Numbered from the stretch's first letter, positions 44,526 through 55,004 are shown. The stretch: 64,000 bases of DNA from Arthrobacter sp. zg-Y919 (GCF_030142045.1 NZ_CP126242.1:2170001-2234000), one strand, 5' to 3'. A program made the numbers and translations. Notes: generated by a model not told the origin, from the letters alone.

Positions 44526-47294
44526 TTACTTGCGGCGCTTCGCCTTCTTGGCGCCGGTCTGCGCTGCCTTGCGGGCGGCAGGAGCAGCCGGATTGGCCTT
44601 GGAATCCTGCTTGTCGCGGGACCCTGTCCGCTCGACCCGGGTATCCACCCCGCCCTGGCTGTTCGGTGCCGTGAACTGGAGGCTGGCCGGCTGCTGCGGA
44701 GCTTCAAGTCCGGCGGCCTTGATAATGGGGGTGCCGACGACGCCGCGCGCGTCCTTTACGCCGGCCAAGGCGTTCGCTGCCGGGACGGCAGGCTCGCTGA
44801 CCTGCACGTCGGCGTTGAAGAGGTAGCCGACGCTTTCCTCGCGGATGGACTCCATCATCGTCTGGAACATCACGAATCCTTCGCGCTGGTATTCCACCAG
44901 CGGATCGCGCTGCGCCATGGCCCGCAGTCCGATGCCCTCCTTGAGGTAGTCCATTTCGTAGAGGTGTTCCTGCCACTTCCGGCCGATGACCGAGAGCACG
45001 ACCCGGCGCTCCAGTTCGCGCATCGTGGCGGACCCCAGTGCTTCCTCGCGGGCCTGGTAGGCCAGCTTCGCGTCGGACAGGATCTCGTTGTGCAGGAAGT
45101 CGCGGGTGAGCCGGGACCGGCCGCCCGCTTCCTCAACCACCTCGTCAATGGTCAGGCCGATCGGGTACAGCGTCTTGAGGTTGGTCCACAGCTGCTCGAG
45201 GTCCCAGTCATCCCCGTGTCCCTCAGCGGTGGCTTCGTTGACGACCGCAGTGACGACGTCCTCCAGGAAGAAGCTGATCTTCTCCTGCAGGTCATCGCCT
45301 TCCAGGATCCGGCGGCGGTCGCCGTAGATGGCTTCGCGCTGGCGGTTCAGGACGTCGTCGTACTTCAGGACGTTCTTGCGCTGTTCCGCATTGCGTCCCT
45401 CAACCTGTCCCTGCGCATTCTGGATGGCCTTCGACACCAGCTTGGATTCCAGTGCGACGTCGTCGGGCATGGACGAGCTGTTCATGATCCGTTCGGCAGC
45501 ACCGGAGTTGAACAGGCGCATCAGGTCATCGGTGAGCGAAAGATAGAAGCGGGATTCGCCCGGATCGCCCTGCCGGCCGGACCGGCCGCGGAGCTGGTTA
45601 TCGATACGGCGTGACTCGTGGCGTTCGGTACCAAGAACGTAGAGCCCGCCGAGTTCGACCACTTCCTGCTGCTCGGCGGCCACGGCATGGCGTGCCTTCT
45701 CCAGGGCATCCGGCCAGGCGGACTCATAGTCCTCGGGGTTGTCATTCGGGTCCAGCCCGCGGCGTTCCAGCTCTGCGATGGCATTGAACTCCGCGTTGCC
45801 GCCGAGCATGATGTCAGTGCCGCGGCCTGCCATGTTGGTTGCTACGGTAACGGCCCCCTTGCGGCCTGCCTGGGCAACGATGGCGGCTTCACGTGCGTGG
45901 TTCTTCGCGTTGAGGACCTCGTGCCGGATGCCTGCCTTCGCCAGCTGCTTGGAGAGGTACTCGCTCTTCTCCACACTGGTGGTGCCGACCAGCACGGGCT
46001 GGCCGGACGCGTGACGTTCGGCAATGTCCTTGACCACGGCGTCGAACTTTGCCACTTCGTTCTTGTAGATCAGGTCTGCCTGGTCGATCCGGGACATGGG
46101 CTTGTTGGTGGGAATCGGCACCACGCCAAGCTTGTAGGTGCTCATGAACTCGGCGGCTTCGGTCTCGGCCGTACCGGTCATGCCGGCCAGCTTTTCGTAG
46201 AGCCGGAAGTAGTTCTGCAGGGTGACCGTGGCGAGCGTCTGGTTTTCGGCCTTAATGACCACGCCTTCCTTCGCCTCGATCGCCTGGTGCATACCCTCGT
46301 TGTACCGGCGGCCGGCCAGGATTCGGCCGGTGTGCTCGTCAACGATCATGACTTCGCCGTTGAGGACCACGTAGTCCTTGTCCCGCTTGAAGAGTTCCTT
46401 GGCCTTGATGGCGTTGTTGAGGAAGCCGATCAGCGGGGTGTTGGCAGCCTCGTAGAGGTTGGAGATACCGAGGTAGTCCTCCACCTTCTCGATACCGGGC
46501 TCCAGGATGCCGACCGTGCGTTTTTTCTCGTCCACTTCGTAGTCGGTGTCCAGTTTCAGGCGCTGGACGACCTTGGAGAACTCGGTGTACCACCGGTTCA
46601 CGTCGCCGCTGGCCGCGCCGGAAATGATCAGCGGAGTACGTGCCTCGTCGATGAGGATGGAGTCCACTTCGTCGACGATGGCGAAGTGGTGGCCGCGCTG
46701 GACCAGCTCCGCGGCGCTCCAGGCCATATTGTCGCGGAGGTAGTCGAAGCCGAACTCGTTGTTGGTTCCGTAGGTGATGTCGGCAGCGTACTGTTCACGC
46801 CGGGTCGCGGGGTCCTGGTTGGAAAGGATGCAGCCGCTGGTCATGCCCAGGAAGCGGAACACCCGTCCCATCAGGTCCGACTGGTACTCCGCCAGGTAGT
46901 CGTTGACGGTGACGATATGAACGCCACGCCCGGTGAGGGCGTTGAGGTAGGCAGGTGCCGTGGCGACAAGGGTCTTGCCCTCACCGGTCTTCATTTCGGC
47001 AATGTTGCCCAGGTGCAGGGCCGCGCCGCCCATCAGCTGGACGTCGAAGTGCCGCATGCCGAGGGTACGCCCGGCAGCCTCGCGGACGGCGGCGAATGCT
47101 TCGGGAAGGAGGTCATCGAGGGACTCGCCGTCGTTGTAGCGCTCTTTGAGGCGGTCCGTTTCACCCCGGAGCTCGGCATCGGTCATGCCCTTGAACTCGT
47201 CCTCGAGCACGTTGATCGCGTCGGCGTAGTTACGCAGTGTCTTCAGCGTCTTCTTGTCGCCGGTACGAAGAACTCGTTCGAGTAGTGATGCCAC
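44526..47294 (-). CDS. secA: Preprotein translocase ATPase SecA
   Basis: The 922-residue motor drives proteins through SecYEG. The DEAD motor has the Walker A motif in [34 protein letters not shown], and the second motor half with [13 protein letters not shown] and [21 protein letters not shown]. The preprotein cross-linking and helical scaffold domains follow. The C-terminus is a basic Ala/Lys tail without the zinc-binding CxCxSG motif, as in actinobacterial SecA1. It starts at GTG 47294 with GGGAG eight bases upstream. Gene order secA-hpf-comF-lpqB-mtrBA is as in M. tuberculosis, with one extra gene (YcaQ-like) inserted. Confidence 0.97.
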   Translation of the reverse strand: MASLLERVLRTGDKKTLKTLRNYADAINVLEDEFKGMTDAELRGETDRLKERYNDGESLDDLLPEAFAAVREAAGRTLGMRHFDVQLMGGAALHLGNIAEMKTGEGKTLVATAPAYLNALTGRGVHIVTVNDYLAEYQSDLMGRVFRFLGMTSGCILSNQDPATRREQYAADITYGTNNEFGFDYLRDNMAWSAAELVQRGHHFAIVDEVDSILIDEARTPLIISGAASGDVNRWYTEFSKVVQRLKLDTDYEVDEKKRTVGILEPGIEKVEDYLGISNLYEAANTPLIGFLNNAIKAKELFKRDKDYVVLNGEVMIVDEHTGRILAGRRYNEGMHQAIEAKEGVVIKAENQTLATVTLQNYFRLYEKLAGMTGTAETEAAEFMSTYKLGVVPIPTNKPMSRIDQADLIYKNEVAKFDAVVKDIAERHASGQPVLVGTTSVEKSEYLSKQLAKAGIRHEVLNAKNHAREAAIVAQAGRKGAVTVATNMAGRGTDIMLGGNAEFNAIAELERRGLDPNDNPEDYESAWPDALEKARHAVAAEQQEVVELGGLYVLGTERHESRRIDNQLRGRSGRQGDPGESRFYLSLTDDLMRLFNSGAAERIMNSSSMPDDVALESKLVSKAIQNAQGQVEGRNAEQRKNVLKYDDVLNRQREAIYGDRRRILEGDDLQEKISFFLEDVVTAVVNEATAEGHGDDWDLEQLWTNLKTLYPIGLTIDEVVEEAGGRSRLTRDFLHNEILSDAKLAYQAREEALGSATMRELERRVVLSVIGRKWQEHLYEMDYLKEGIGLRAMAQRDPLVEYQREGFVMFQTMMESIREESVGYLFNADVQVSEPAVPAANALAGVKDARGVVGTPIIKAAGLEAPQQPASLQFTAPNSQGGVDTRVERTGSRDKQDSKANPAAPAARKAAQTGAKKAKRRK

Positions 47295-47385
47295 TGATTT
47301 GCTCCCAATCTAGTGTTGCCGAAATCTGGCGTCCCCAGTCTACGTGAGAGACGTACGGTGGCGGTCCGTGGTTCCCCATTGACCT

Positions 47386-48603
47386 TTATTCCCTGCTTAC
47401 TTCCAGCTTCAGGGCCGGAGCCAGGTCTCCCGCGGGCTTCACCGTAATCTGCCCGAGCCCCAGCCACTGTGCCATGAGCCGCAGCTCGGCAGCCAGTTGA
47501 CGCGCCGTATGGTGCGGCGCCCCGGGTTCTGAATGGGCTGCCTGCACAAGGAGCATACCCGCGCCACGGTCCGCTTTGAGATCCACCCGGGCCACGAGTT
47601 CCTCGCCGAGCAGGAACGGCAGGACATAGTAGCCAAACCTGCGCTTTTCCGGCGGCGTATAGATTTCGATCCGGTAATGGAACCCGAACAGCTCTTCGAG
47701 TCTCCGACGCTCGAAGACCAGGGAATCGAAGGGGCTGAGGAGCGCCTGTCCGGAGACGGCCCGGGGAATCACCGCTTCGGCATGCAGGTAGGCCGGCTGC
47801 CTCCACCCGGCCACCTCCACCCGCTCCAGAATCCCCTTGCCCGCCAGTTCCTCTGCGGCCAGTGCCGTCTCACGCTGCTGGAGACGGAAGTAGTCGGCGA
47901 GCCCGCGGACCGTCGCAACGCCGTGCGCCCGTGCTGCGGCCTCGGTCAGGCGCAGCACGGCATCGTCAAAGTCTGATGGCGCCAATGCGGCCGCCCCGGC
48001 AGGATGAACGGCCTGCGTGGGCGCATACAGCCGTTCGAACTGCGCGGTCCGCCCTGCGGAACTGATCAGGCCGGCGGCAAACAGGTCCTCCAGGACCCGC
48101 TTGGCAGCGTTCCAGTTCCAGCCCCAGTCCGTGGTTCCCCGGACCCGGCTGTGGCCGAGGAGGTCCATGGTCTCGCGGGAGGTCAGGGGCCTTCCCGCGG
48201 ACTCCAGAACCTCAAGGATGCGTTCACGGAGATCCTCTGCCAGGACCTCCGGGAGCGATCCTGCGGTCATCCATGTCCGCCGTTGGACGGCCCGCAGGTC
48301 CGCGAACAGTTCGGGGCGGACAAAGCTGGCCTCGTGCGCCCAGTATTCGACCATCCGCCGCGGCCGCCTGCCCGCCATCCGGTCCAGGATTTTCGAATCA
48401 TAAGGACCGAGCCGGGAAAAAAGCGGCAGGTAGTGGCTGCGCGAAAGCACGTTGACGGAGTCGATCTGCAATACCGCGAGCCGTTCAAAAGTACGGCCCA
48501 CCTGCCTTGCGTTAACAACGCCGGTGGGCCGTACCCGGGCCAGTCCCTGCGCCGCCAAGGCCGTACGGCGTGCCTGGCGGAGCGAGAGCCTGGTGTTTTT
48601 CAT
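47386..48603 (-). CDS. Winged-helix protein of the YcaQ family (HTH_42)
   Basis: The 405-residue protein begins with MKNTRLSLRQARRTALAAQGLA and the family block LAVLQIDSVNVLSRSHYLPLFSRLGPYD, followed by YWAHEASFVRPELFADLRA. Several winged-helix units make up this family. E. coli YcaQ is a DNA glycosylase that unhooks interstrand crosslinks, and Streptomyces AlkZ protects against a self-made crosslinker. The late block LLSPFDSLVFERRRLEELFGFHYRIEIYTPPEKRRFGYYVLPFLLG is typical. It sits between secA and hpf, where most relatives have no gene. The DNA repair role is inferred from the family. Confidence 0.88.
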   Translation of the reverse strand: MKNTRLSLRQARRTALAAQGLARVRPTGVVNARQVGRTFERLAVLQIDSVNVLSRSHYLPLFSRLGPYDSKILDRMAGRRPRRMVEYWAHEASFVRPELFADLRAVQRRTWMTAGSLPEVLAEDLRERILEVLESAGRPLTSRETMDLLGHSRVRGTTDWGWNWNAAKRVLEDLFAAGLISSAGRTAQFERLYAPTQAVHPAGAAALAPSDFDDAVLRLTEAAARAHGVATVRGLADYFRLQQRETALAAEELAGKGILERVEVAGWRQPAYLHAEAVIPRAVSGQALLSPFDSLVFERRRLEELFGFHYRIEIYTPPEKRRFGYYVLPFLLGEELVARVDLKADRGAGMLLVQAAHSEPGAPHHTARQLAAELRLMAQWLGLGQITVKPAGDLAPALKLEVSRE

Positions 48604-48631
48604 CCCCTCATCCTAGGGGAGCAGGTGCAGG

Positions 48632-49357
48632 TCAGGCGGTCGCGCGGCCGTCAACTGCGGTTTCGGCGGCGCGGTAGCCGCGTATTTCTTCCCGCGGCTC
48701 TTCCGTGCCTTCGGCGCACTTGGCGTCCAGGGTGATGACCCCGTAGGTCCAGCCCCGGCGGCGGTACACCACCGAAGGCGCGCCGGTGGCGGAATCCACA
48801 AACAGGTAGAAGTCGTGGCCGACCAGTTCCATGTTGTCGACGGCGTCGTCAAGGCTCATGGGGGCACCCGGGAAAACCTTGCGCCGGATCAATACTGGGC
48901 ACTCGCCGGCGGCTTCTTCCGCTGCGGCTTCTTCGGCCTCCTGGTCCCGTTCCTCGGCGGCTGCTGCCACCTGGACGTAAAGAGGCTCCGACGTACTCAC
49001 GGGACCAAGATCAGCAGTGGCAACCCGGACCGGTACCGGCGTGTGGCGACCGTGGTGCACCTTGCGCCTGTCGCTTGCCCGGCGCAACCGTTCCAGCAGC
49101 TTTCCGTACGCGAGGTCGAACGCTGCGAACTTGTCCCCGGATGTTGCCTCTGCACGGACAACGGGTCCCCGTCCGGTGACCGTGATCTCCACGGTCAGGG
49201 CGCTGTCTGCGTCCCGGACGTTACCCTGCTTCGTGACCCTGGCCTCCACCCGCTGGACTTTGTCGCCGAGCGCCTCCACTTTGCCGATCTTCTCTTCGGC
49301 GTACTCGCGGAACCGGTCTGATACTGCAACATTGCGTCCGCTGATCATGAATTCCAT
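48632..49357 (-). CDS. hpf: Ribosome hibernation-promoting factor, long form
   Basis: The 241-residue protein starts at ATG 49357 (MEFMISGRNVAVSDRFREYAEEKI) with GGAGGG five bases upstream. The N-terminal S30AE domain binds the ribosomal decoding site. The C-terminal domain from about 180 (SLDDAVDNMELVGHDFYLFVDSATGAPSVVYRRRGWTYGVITL) dimerises ribosomes into 100S particles. The middle linker is Glu/Ala-rich. The mRNA leader contains two inverted repeats (49388-49393/49416-49421 and 49427-49433/49447-49453) that could fold. It is the equivalent of Rv3241c. Confidence 0.96.
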   Translation of the reverse strand: MEFMISGRNVAVSDRFREYAEEKIGKVEALGDKVQRVEARVTKQGNVRDADSALTVEITVTGRGPVVRAEATSGDKFAAFDLAYGKLLERLRRASDRRKVHHGRHTPVPVRVATADLGPVSTSEPLYVQVAAAAEERDQEAEEAAAEEAAGECPVLIRRKVFPGAPMSLDDAVDNMELVGHDFYLFVDSATGAPSVVYRRRGWTYGVITLDAKCAEGTEEPREEIRGYRAAETAVDGRATA

Positions 49358-49483
49358 GGTGCCCTCCAATAGATTTCGGTGACACAACAACGGCCGCTGT
49401 CAGGTTGCTTCGCGACCGTTGCCGCAGGATAGCCCCGCTACTTGAAGCTATCCATACTCAACACGTTAGATCACCGCCGACCT

Positions 49484-50488
49484 TTATTCACGTCTCCCGA
49501 TTCCGTTTCCGCCGGCGGTGGGAAGCGCCCCCGGAACGGCAGGGAAGATGGGAACAGTGTTACGTGCAGGGGCCGGTGTTGCGGCAATAACCGCCGCGCC
49601 TCGGACCGTGGCGCCGGCCGCCCGGAGAGCCCGCACGGCTTCGGCAAGGGTGGCACCCGTAGTCAGGACGTCATCGAGCACCAGGCAGTCGACACCGGCA
49701 AGTGCCCCGGGAGGACCTGCTGTCATGGTGTTTCGTACATTTCGTCTCCGGGCGCTGCTGCCCAGTCCCTTTTGCGTCCCGGCCGGGACGGATCTGCCGG
49801 ACCCACCTGCACCGCCCAGCCGGGCTGCCCAGGTGGTCACACGAGGAAATCTTTCGGCCATACCGTGCCCGGCCGACACGGAGACCAGGGAGCCAACGGT
49901 GCAGCCCGCCGGCAGCAGCTGACGGTGCTGAATCCGCTTCAGGAGCACCACCAAGGGAACGTAGCCCCGTTTTCGCAGTGAGGCGCTGGTACCGGGCACA
50001 GGGACAAGCACCAACGGATAAACTCCCCGGTTTTGGTACGCATCCAGCACTGCGGCCTGCAGTGCTCCCGCCAGCACCGGGGCCAGGAAACCAGCCAGAT
50101 CGGTGTGTCCCCTGTTTTTGAAGGCCAGCAGGGTCTGCGCCAATCCGCCCGCATAAACGCCGGCAGCCAGCACGTGCAGCGGGGCAAAGGGCGCTTCGGC
50201 AGGCTCCTGGCCGGCGGCTACAGGTGCAGACTGCGGGTCCGGGTGTTCCGGCGGTTCCTCAGCTGGAAGTGCTCCTGCGCCGTCCTGGGCAAAATACGGG
50301 TGCAAGGTACCGCGCCGGATCCTGGCTGCACATCCGCCGCACAGGCACTGGTCCGGAGCGCCGCACGCCACACAGGAGACCGGCACCAGCACGGCAGCAA
50401 GGTCGGATACGGCGGCGGCAAGGGCCCGGCCAGGGCCGGAATAAAGCAACCGGTCCAGCTGCCCGCGTAGTGTGCCCAGTGCGCCCAT
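49484..50488 (-). CDS. comF: ComF family phosphoribosyltransferase-like protein
   Basis: The 334-residue protein has an N-terminal zinc-finger-like part (SCVACGAPDQCLCGGC: CxxC pairs) and the ComF phosphoribosyltransferase domain: AFKNRGHTDLAGFLAP, LVLVPVPGTSASLRKRGYVPL, and the PRPP loop CLVLDDVLTTGATLAEA. ComF supports DNA uptake in competent bacteria; in many actinobacteria its role is not known. It is longer than the usual 230-250 residues because of a Gly/Ser/Arg-rich insert about 215-255 and a C-terminal extension. It corresponds to Rv3242c. Confidence 0.93.
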   Translation of the reverse strand: MGALGTLRGQLDRLLYSGPGRALAAAVSDLAAVLVPVSCVACGAPDQCLCGGCAARIRRGTLHPYFAQDGAGALPAEEPPEHPDPQSAPVAAGQEPAEAPFAPLHVLAAGVYAGGLAQTLLAFKNRGHTDLAGFLAPVLAGALQAAVLDAYQNRGVYPLVLVPVPGTSASLRKRGYVPLVVLLKRIQHRQLLPAGCTVGSLVSVSAGHGMAERFPRVTTWAARLGGAGGSGRSVPAGTQKGLGSSARRRNVRNTMTAGPPGALAGVDCLVLDDVLTTGATLAEAVRALRAAGATVRGAAVIAATPAPARNTVPIFPAVPGALPTAGGNGIGRRE

Positions 50489-50600
50489 CCATCCACCCTG
50501 CTGCCGGGGGGAACCATCGGGTTACGTCACGGGCCACGCCGGGGATATCCCCGGCGCGGACCCGCCGCATCAGAACGCTGTGGAGGAAAGCAGCGCCGGG

Positions 50601-52337
50601 TCAGCCCGGGAACCCCGGGTCGCGTACCCCTTCGGTCCGCAGCGTCCAGCTGTTGCCCACCTTGCTGAAGATTCCCTCGCCGGTCTGGATAAAAATGTCC
50701 TCCACGCCGTTGCCCGCGCTCAGTCCAGTAATCCCCTGCTTCGGGGAAAGCACGTCAGCTTCCTTCCGTCCGGGGCCAAGGATCACTGGAGCAGCCTCCT
50801 GCACGCCGGCCTGGACCGCAACCACCGTGTCTTCCGAAGCCCACTTCACCCGGTTCACCTCTCCCGCCGCCGAGGGCACCTGAAGAGTCATCGGAGCCGT
50901 CAGGGAAACGGGAACGCCCTCAGCGGAGCGGACGACGCCGGCAACCATCACCTGGCTGCGGCCGCCCTGGTTGGCAGCGACGAGAGCACGGCTGCCGTCG
51001 CGGGAAATCCTCAACTCCGTCACCGTGAGCCCTTCCAGCCACGGCGCCGAGAGAACGGCCGCGGAACTGCGGTCGCCATCAGGCGGTATCGCGAGGACCT
51101 GGTAACCGGAGCCCGCGGGCCGGGCTGTCCAGACCCATTGGCGGGGGTCGATGCTGGGCGGTGTCAACCGGTCGGCCTCGGCCGCAACCCGGACATCCTG
51201 CCCGGGTCCCGTGATCCGCAGGGTGCCCTCCCGGCTGTCCAGGAAGGCAATGACCGATCTGTCCGCAGACATGGCCGGATGCCGGGGACCGTATTCCGCC
51301 ACGGAAGGGATATCCGCTATCGGCTCGAGACCGTCGGCGTAGAAGGCCAATTCCTCCTGATGGACCACAATCTGGGTGGCTCCGGCCGACGGGTCCGCGA
51401 TGGCGGACCGCAATTCACCGCTGCCCTTGCCCAGGTCGACGTCCCGCTGCGCCACCGTCATCCTCACCGACGTGCCGTTGTTCAGGCTCCGCAGGTTCTG
51501 CTCAAGCTGCTTCACCATCTGTTGGCGGTTCAGGTCGCTGGAATCCCGCAGCGATTCGGACGTGAAATCTACAGTTGCTTCCCCTGCTGCTACCGGCACT
51601 GCGTCCCGGGCCAGCGCGGTTCCCGCGGGGAAGGCACTGACGACGGCGCCCTGCAGGTAGGGAGCGGGGCCAAGCAGGAGTGCCTTGATGATGTTGGCCG
51701 CGATACCCGAGCGCTGGACGAACCACCGGGTATCCGGCACCCAGTACTGGTAATCGCTGGAGTAGAAGTAGAGGTTGTGGTCAATGAACAGCGCGGGGAA
51801 ACTGGCCAGGGACACGATGATTCCGTTAGGAACCTCGCTGATCCGCCACTGCCCGTCCACTTTTTCCAGCCGGACGGGATATGTTTCGGTGGTTCCCTCG
51901 GGCTCGTCGGTCCGGATGCCCTGGGCATTCACGCTTCCCTGGACTTCCAGCTGAATCTGGAACTGGTCAGGTTCGGGCATGGCCACGATCCGGGAGGACC
52001 GGTAAATAGTTACCCGCTCCGTGGGCGACCAGGTGCCGGCCAGCTCAGGTGCCAGGAACTGCCGGGCGACACTGTAGTCGTCGACTGCGCCCCTTCCCGC
52101 TTCCATGAAGCCACGGATGATGTCCTGCTCCGAGGCGTCCACCCCTGGGCCTTCAGGGGAGAAAACGGCGTCTTCCCCTGCTTCTCCGCCGTGCTCGGCC
52201 GATGCCGTGCCCACCGGCCCCACGGTCGGAATGGATGAGCAGCCAACCAGGACGAGGACGGCACTGAGCCACAGCACCAGCAGCCTTCCCGACTGCCCCG
52301 GGCGCCTCGCGGGCACCACGCTCTTGCTAATAGACAT
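50601..52337 (-). CDS. lpqB: Lipoprotein LpqB
   Basis: The 578-residue lipoprotein starts at ATG 52337, overlapping the mtrB stop by 11 bp. The signal peptide ends in the lipobox LVLVGCSS, so Cys is lipidated and the protein is held on the outer face of the membrane. A GerMN domain (about 200-330) is followed by an LpqB beta-propeller-like domain. It acts with the MtrAB two-component system: in mycobacteria LpqB binds MtrB and tunes its activity. The order mtrA-mtrB-lpqB is the conserved operon. Confidence 0.96.
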   Translation of the reverse strand: MSISKSVVPARRPGQSGRLLVLWLSAVLVLVGCSSIPTVGPVGTASAEHGGEAGEDAVFSPEGPGVDASEQDIIRGFMEAGRGAVDDYSVARQFLAPELAGTWSPTERVTIYRSSRIVAMPEPDQFQIQLEVQGSVNAQGIRTDEPEGTTETYPVRLEKVDGQWRISEVPNGIIVSLASFPALFIDHNLYFYSSDYQYWVPDTRWFVQRSGIAANIIKALLLGPAPYLQGAVVSAFPAGTALARDAVPVAAGEATVDFTSESLRDSSDLNRQQMVKQLEQNLRSLNNGTSVRMTVAQRDVDLGKGSGELRSAIADPSAGATQIVVHQEELAFYADGLEPIADIPSVAEYGPRHPAMSADRSVIAFLDSREGTLRITGPGQDVRVAAEADRLTPPSIDPRQWVWTARPAGSGYQVLAIPPDGDRSSAAVLSAPWLEGLTVTELRISRDGSRALVAANQGGRSQVMVAGVVRSAEGVPVSLTAPMTLQVPSAAGEVNRVKWASEDTVVAVQAGVQEAAPVILGPGRKEADVLSPKQGITGLSAGNGVEDIFIQTGEGIFSKVGNSWTLRTEGVRDPGFPG

Positions 52338-54072
52338 CGGGATCCTCTTCCCCGGCCGCTGCCGCTGCCGTGAGCGCGCGGGGGCCGGCCATAACGTCGT
52401 CCGGAGACAGGGGCACCGGTGATGATTCAAAGTCCACGCCGTGACGGCGGGGAAGCGTCAGCCGGAAGCATGATCCATTCCCGGGTTCGCCCCAGGCCTC
52501 AAGCCAGCCGCTGTGGAGGCGGGTGTCTTCGGTGGCGATGGCCAGGCCCAGGCCGCTGCCGCCCGTAGTACGTGCCCGCGCCGGATCCGCGCGCCAGAAG
52601 CGGTCAAAGACGCGGCCCGCGTCGTCCTCTGTCATCCCGATACCGTGGTCGCGGACGGCTATGCCCACCGCGTCTGCGGATGCTGCCACGGCAATTTCGA
52701 TGGGTTCGCCCTCGCCGTGCTCCAGCGCGTTGACCAGCAGGTTCCGCAGGATGCGTTCGATCCTGCGCGGATCGGCGTCGACCACGCAGCTCGACTCGGA
52801 GGACACCACCACAACCTCGGACCCGAGGTTGTTGGCCAGGGGTTCCGTCGCGTCAATGACGTCCCGGATGATGTGGAAGACGTCGGTGGGTTCCAGGTCG
52901 AGGGCCGCCGCTCCGGCGTCGAACCTTGAGATCTCCAGCAAATCGGCCAGCAGCGCCTGGAAGCGTTCCACCTGGTGATAGAGCAGCTCCGTGGAACGCC
53001 GGTACATCGGATCGAAGCTCTCGCGGGCGTCGTAAAGCACCTCCGCGGCCATACGCACGGTGGTGAGCGGCGTCCGGAGCTCGTGGGAGACATCGGAGAC
53101 GAAGACCTGCTGCATCTGTGAGAGCGTGGCCAACTGCGTGATCTGGTCCTGCAGGGTGCCGGCCATGCGGTTGAATGATGCAGCCAGGCGGGCGACCTCA
53201 TCCTCGCCCTTGACCTCCATGCGCTCCTGCAGTTCGCCCGCGGCGAGTTTCTCGGAGACTGCGGCCGCGTCGCTGACGGCGCCGAGTCCGGCCTTGGTCA
53301 CGATCCACGCGATGGTGCCGCTGATGGCGAGCAGCAGGAATCCTGCAATCCAGAGAATCCGGTGGATGTCGTCGAGGGTTTCCTGCATGGACTGCAGGTC
53401 GTAGATCAGGTAGAGGGCATATTCCGAGTTGTCCGGAGGCAGCGTGACTTTGGTGCCAAAGGCAATGCCGGGCTCGCCATTGGCCAGCTCCAGTGGAGAC
53501 CAGAACACGTAATCCGTCTCGGACTCATCGGCTTTGCTGGCGACGACGGCATCGCTCAGTGTTACGGGAATACCACTGGCGGTGATGTTTCCGCTGTTGA
53601 CCGAGGACGTGACGTACAGGGGGTCCTTCGTCGGCAACGGGGTGAGCAGGTAGGTCCGTTCGGCGTCTGCCCCACGGCCCTGCAGCAGCGGAAGCGTGTC
53701 CATGACCAGGCGGTCTGTGCTTTCGCGGTCGCTCGCGGCGGTGTCGCGGAAGTTGTCCTTCACACTGGTCAGGCCGGTAGTCGCCTCGGTCCGGAACTGT
53801 GCCAGGCGCTCTTCATAGAGGGAACCGGCAATCTGGTGCGAGAGGAACGCGCCGATCCCCGCACCCGCCAGCGCCACCAGCAGAAGCGTGGACACGATGG
53901 TCTTGAACTGAAGCGACCGCCGCCATTGCCGGGCTATCCGTTGAAGGGTAGCCCGGCGGAAGGAATCGCGCAGGCGCACGAAGCCCTGCAGCGTCTTGTC
54001 GAATCTCGGGTCCCCGGCCATCCCGGCCAGGAAACCCGGCACCTTAGCTCTGGCCCGCTTTGTATCCGACAC
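52327..54072 (-). CDS. mtrB: Sensor histidine kinase MtrB
   Basis: The 581-residue membrane kinase has helices near 58-78 and 240-259 that flank an extracytoplasmic sensor domain. A HAMP domain follows (about 262-315), then the H-box FVSDVSHELRTPLTT with H330, and a HATPase domain (LLVNALEHGEGE, VRDHGIGM, TGGSGLGLAIA). It phosphorylates MtrA in response to cell-division and osmotic signals. It starts at ATG 54072, inside the last 29 bp of mtrA. The C-terminus ends acidic (EEDPDVY). Confidence 0.97.
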   Translation of the reverse strand: MSDTKRARAKVPGFLAGMAGDPRFDKTLQGFVRLRDSFRRATLQRIARQWRRSLQFKTIVSTLLLVALAGAGIGAFLSHQIAGSLYEERLAQFRTEATTGLTSVKDNFRDTAASDRESTDRLVMDTLPLLQGRGADAERTYLLTPLPTKDPLYVTSSVNSGNITASGIPVTLSDAVVASKADESETDYVFWSPLELANGEPGIAFGTKVTLPPDNSEYALYLIYDLQSMQETLDDIHRILWIAGFLLLAISGTIAWIVTKAGLGAVSDAAAVSEKLAAGELQERMEVKGEDEVARLAASFNRMAGTLQDQITQLATLSQMQQVFVSDVSHELRTPLTTVRMAAEVLYDARESFDPMYRRSTELLYHQVERFQALLADLLEISRFDAGAAALDLEPTDVFHIIRDVIDATEPLANNLGSEVVVVSSESSCVVDADPRRIERILRNLLVNALEHGEGEPIEIAVAASADAVGIAVRDHGIGMTEDDAGRVFDRFWRADPARARTTGGSGLGLAIATEDTRLHSGWLEAWGEPGNGSCFRLTLPRRHGVDFESSPVPLSPDDVMAGPRALTAAAAAGEEDPDVY

Positions 54073-54721
54073 CGCGCACCGTCAGTACTATCTCGGGTGC
54101 TTCGGGGTCGCGTTCAATCTTGGAGCGGAGCCTCTGCACATGCACATTGACCAGCCGCGTATCGGCGGCGTGGCGGTAACCCCAGACCTGTTCCAGCAGC
54201 ATCTCGCGGGTGAAGACCTGCCACGGCTTGCGTGCCAGGGCGACGAGCAGGTCGAATTCCAGCGGCGTCAGCGAAATGCTGTCGCTGCCCCGGGTCACCG
54301 AGTGGCCTGCGACATCAATGGAAACTTCGCCGATCCGCAGCGTTTCCGGTGATTTCTGGTCTCCCGGACGCAGGCGGGCACGGACACGCGCGACCAGTTC
54401 CGCGGGTTTGAAGGGCTTGGGCACATAGTCGTCCGCACCGGATTCAAGGCCGCGGACGACGTCGGAGGTATCCGACTTTGCCGTGAGCATCACGATCGGG
54501 GTATCGGACTCGCTGCGGATCTGCCGGCACACTTCGATGCCGTCGATGCCCGGAAGCATGAGGTCCAGCAGGACCAGGTCCGGCCTGCTGTTGCGGAACA
54601 CTTCCAGCGCGGAGGAGCCGTCGGCGCAGAAGACCGGTTCAAACCCGTCATTGCGCAGCACGATGCCAATCATTTCGGCGAGTGCTTCGTCGTCGTCTAC
54701 GACCAGTATGCGTGCCTTCAT
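54044..54721 (-). CDS. mtrA: Response regulator MtrA
   Basis: The 225-residue OmpR-family regulator starts at ATG 54721 (MKARILVVDDDEALAEM); an upstream ATG in frame would add ten residues without family support. The receiver domain has the acidic pocket DDD 9-11, the phospho-acceptor D53 in LLDLMLPG, and the conserved Lys in YVPKPF. The winged-helix output domain follows (LTPLEFDLLVALARKPWQVFTREMLLEQVWGYRHAADTRLVNVHVQRLR). It controls cell-wall and division genes. GGGAG lies only three bases before the start. Confidence 0.97.
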   Translation of the reverse strand: MKARILVVDDDEALAEMIGIVLRNDGFEPVFCADGSSALEVFRNSRPDLVLLDLMLPGIDGIEVCRQIRSESDTPIVMLTAKSDTSDVVRGLESGADDYVPKPFKPAELVARVRARLRPGDQKSPETLRIGEVSIDVAGHSVTRGSDSISLTPLEFDLLVALARKPWQVFTREMLLEQVWGYRHAADTRLVNVHVQRLRSKIERDPEAPEIVLTVRGVGYKAGQS

Positions 54722-54886
54722 AGCTCCCTGTTTTTCGCTGCTTGCGTCCACGCGCGCCGTTGCGCGCGTCGGGCAGCATCGGCTGCCGCTCCCCCACGGC
54801 GTGCAAAGCCGCCTAGGTTAATCCCTATCATCCTAAGGGACACATCCCCCGGCACGGCTCGCCGGGTGCCCGGTGAAGGAGGCCCC

Positions 54887-54894
54887 ACTATAGT
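54887..54894. promoter_or_regulatory. Symmetrical -10-like element
   Basis: ACTATAGT is its own reverse complement, so TATAGT can serve as a -10 box in either direction. It lies between the divergent mtrA and DUF4166-like genes, 18 bp before ATG 54912. No good -35 is seen on either side. Confidence 0.35.
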
Positions 54895-55004
54895 CGAAAC
54901 AGCAAACGCTGATGTCCGCGGCGGAAACGGGTAGGGATGAGCGAGCAAGAACACACGTCCGGCGCAGGCTGTCTTCGGCTTACGCCGCCGGGAAAGCCGT
55001 AGCC

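Noticed and set aside
45618-47285. Open frame of 555 codons on the plus strand
   Set aside because: Antisense to secA, whose reading frame is certain.
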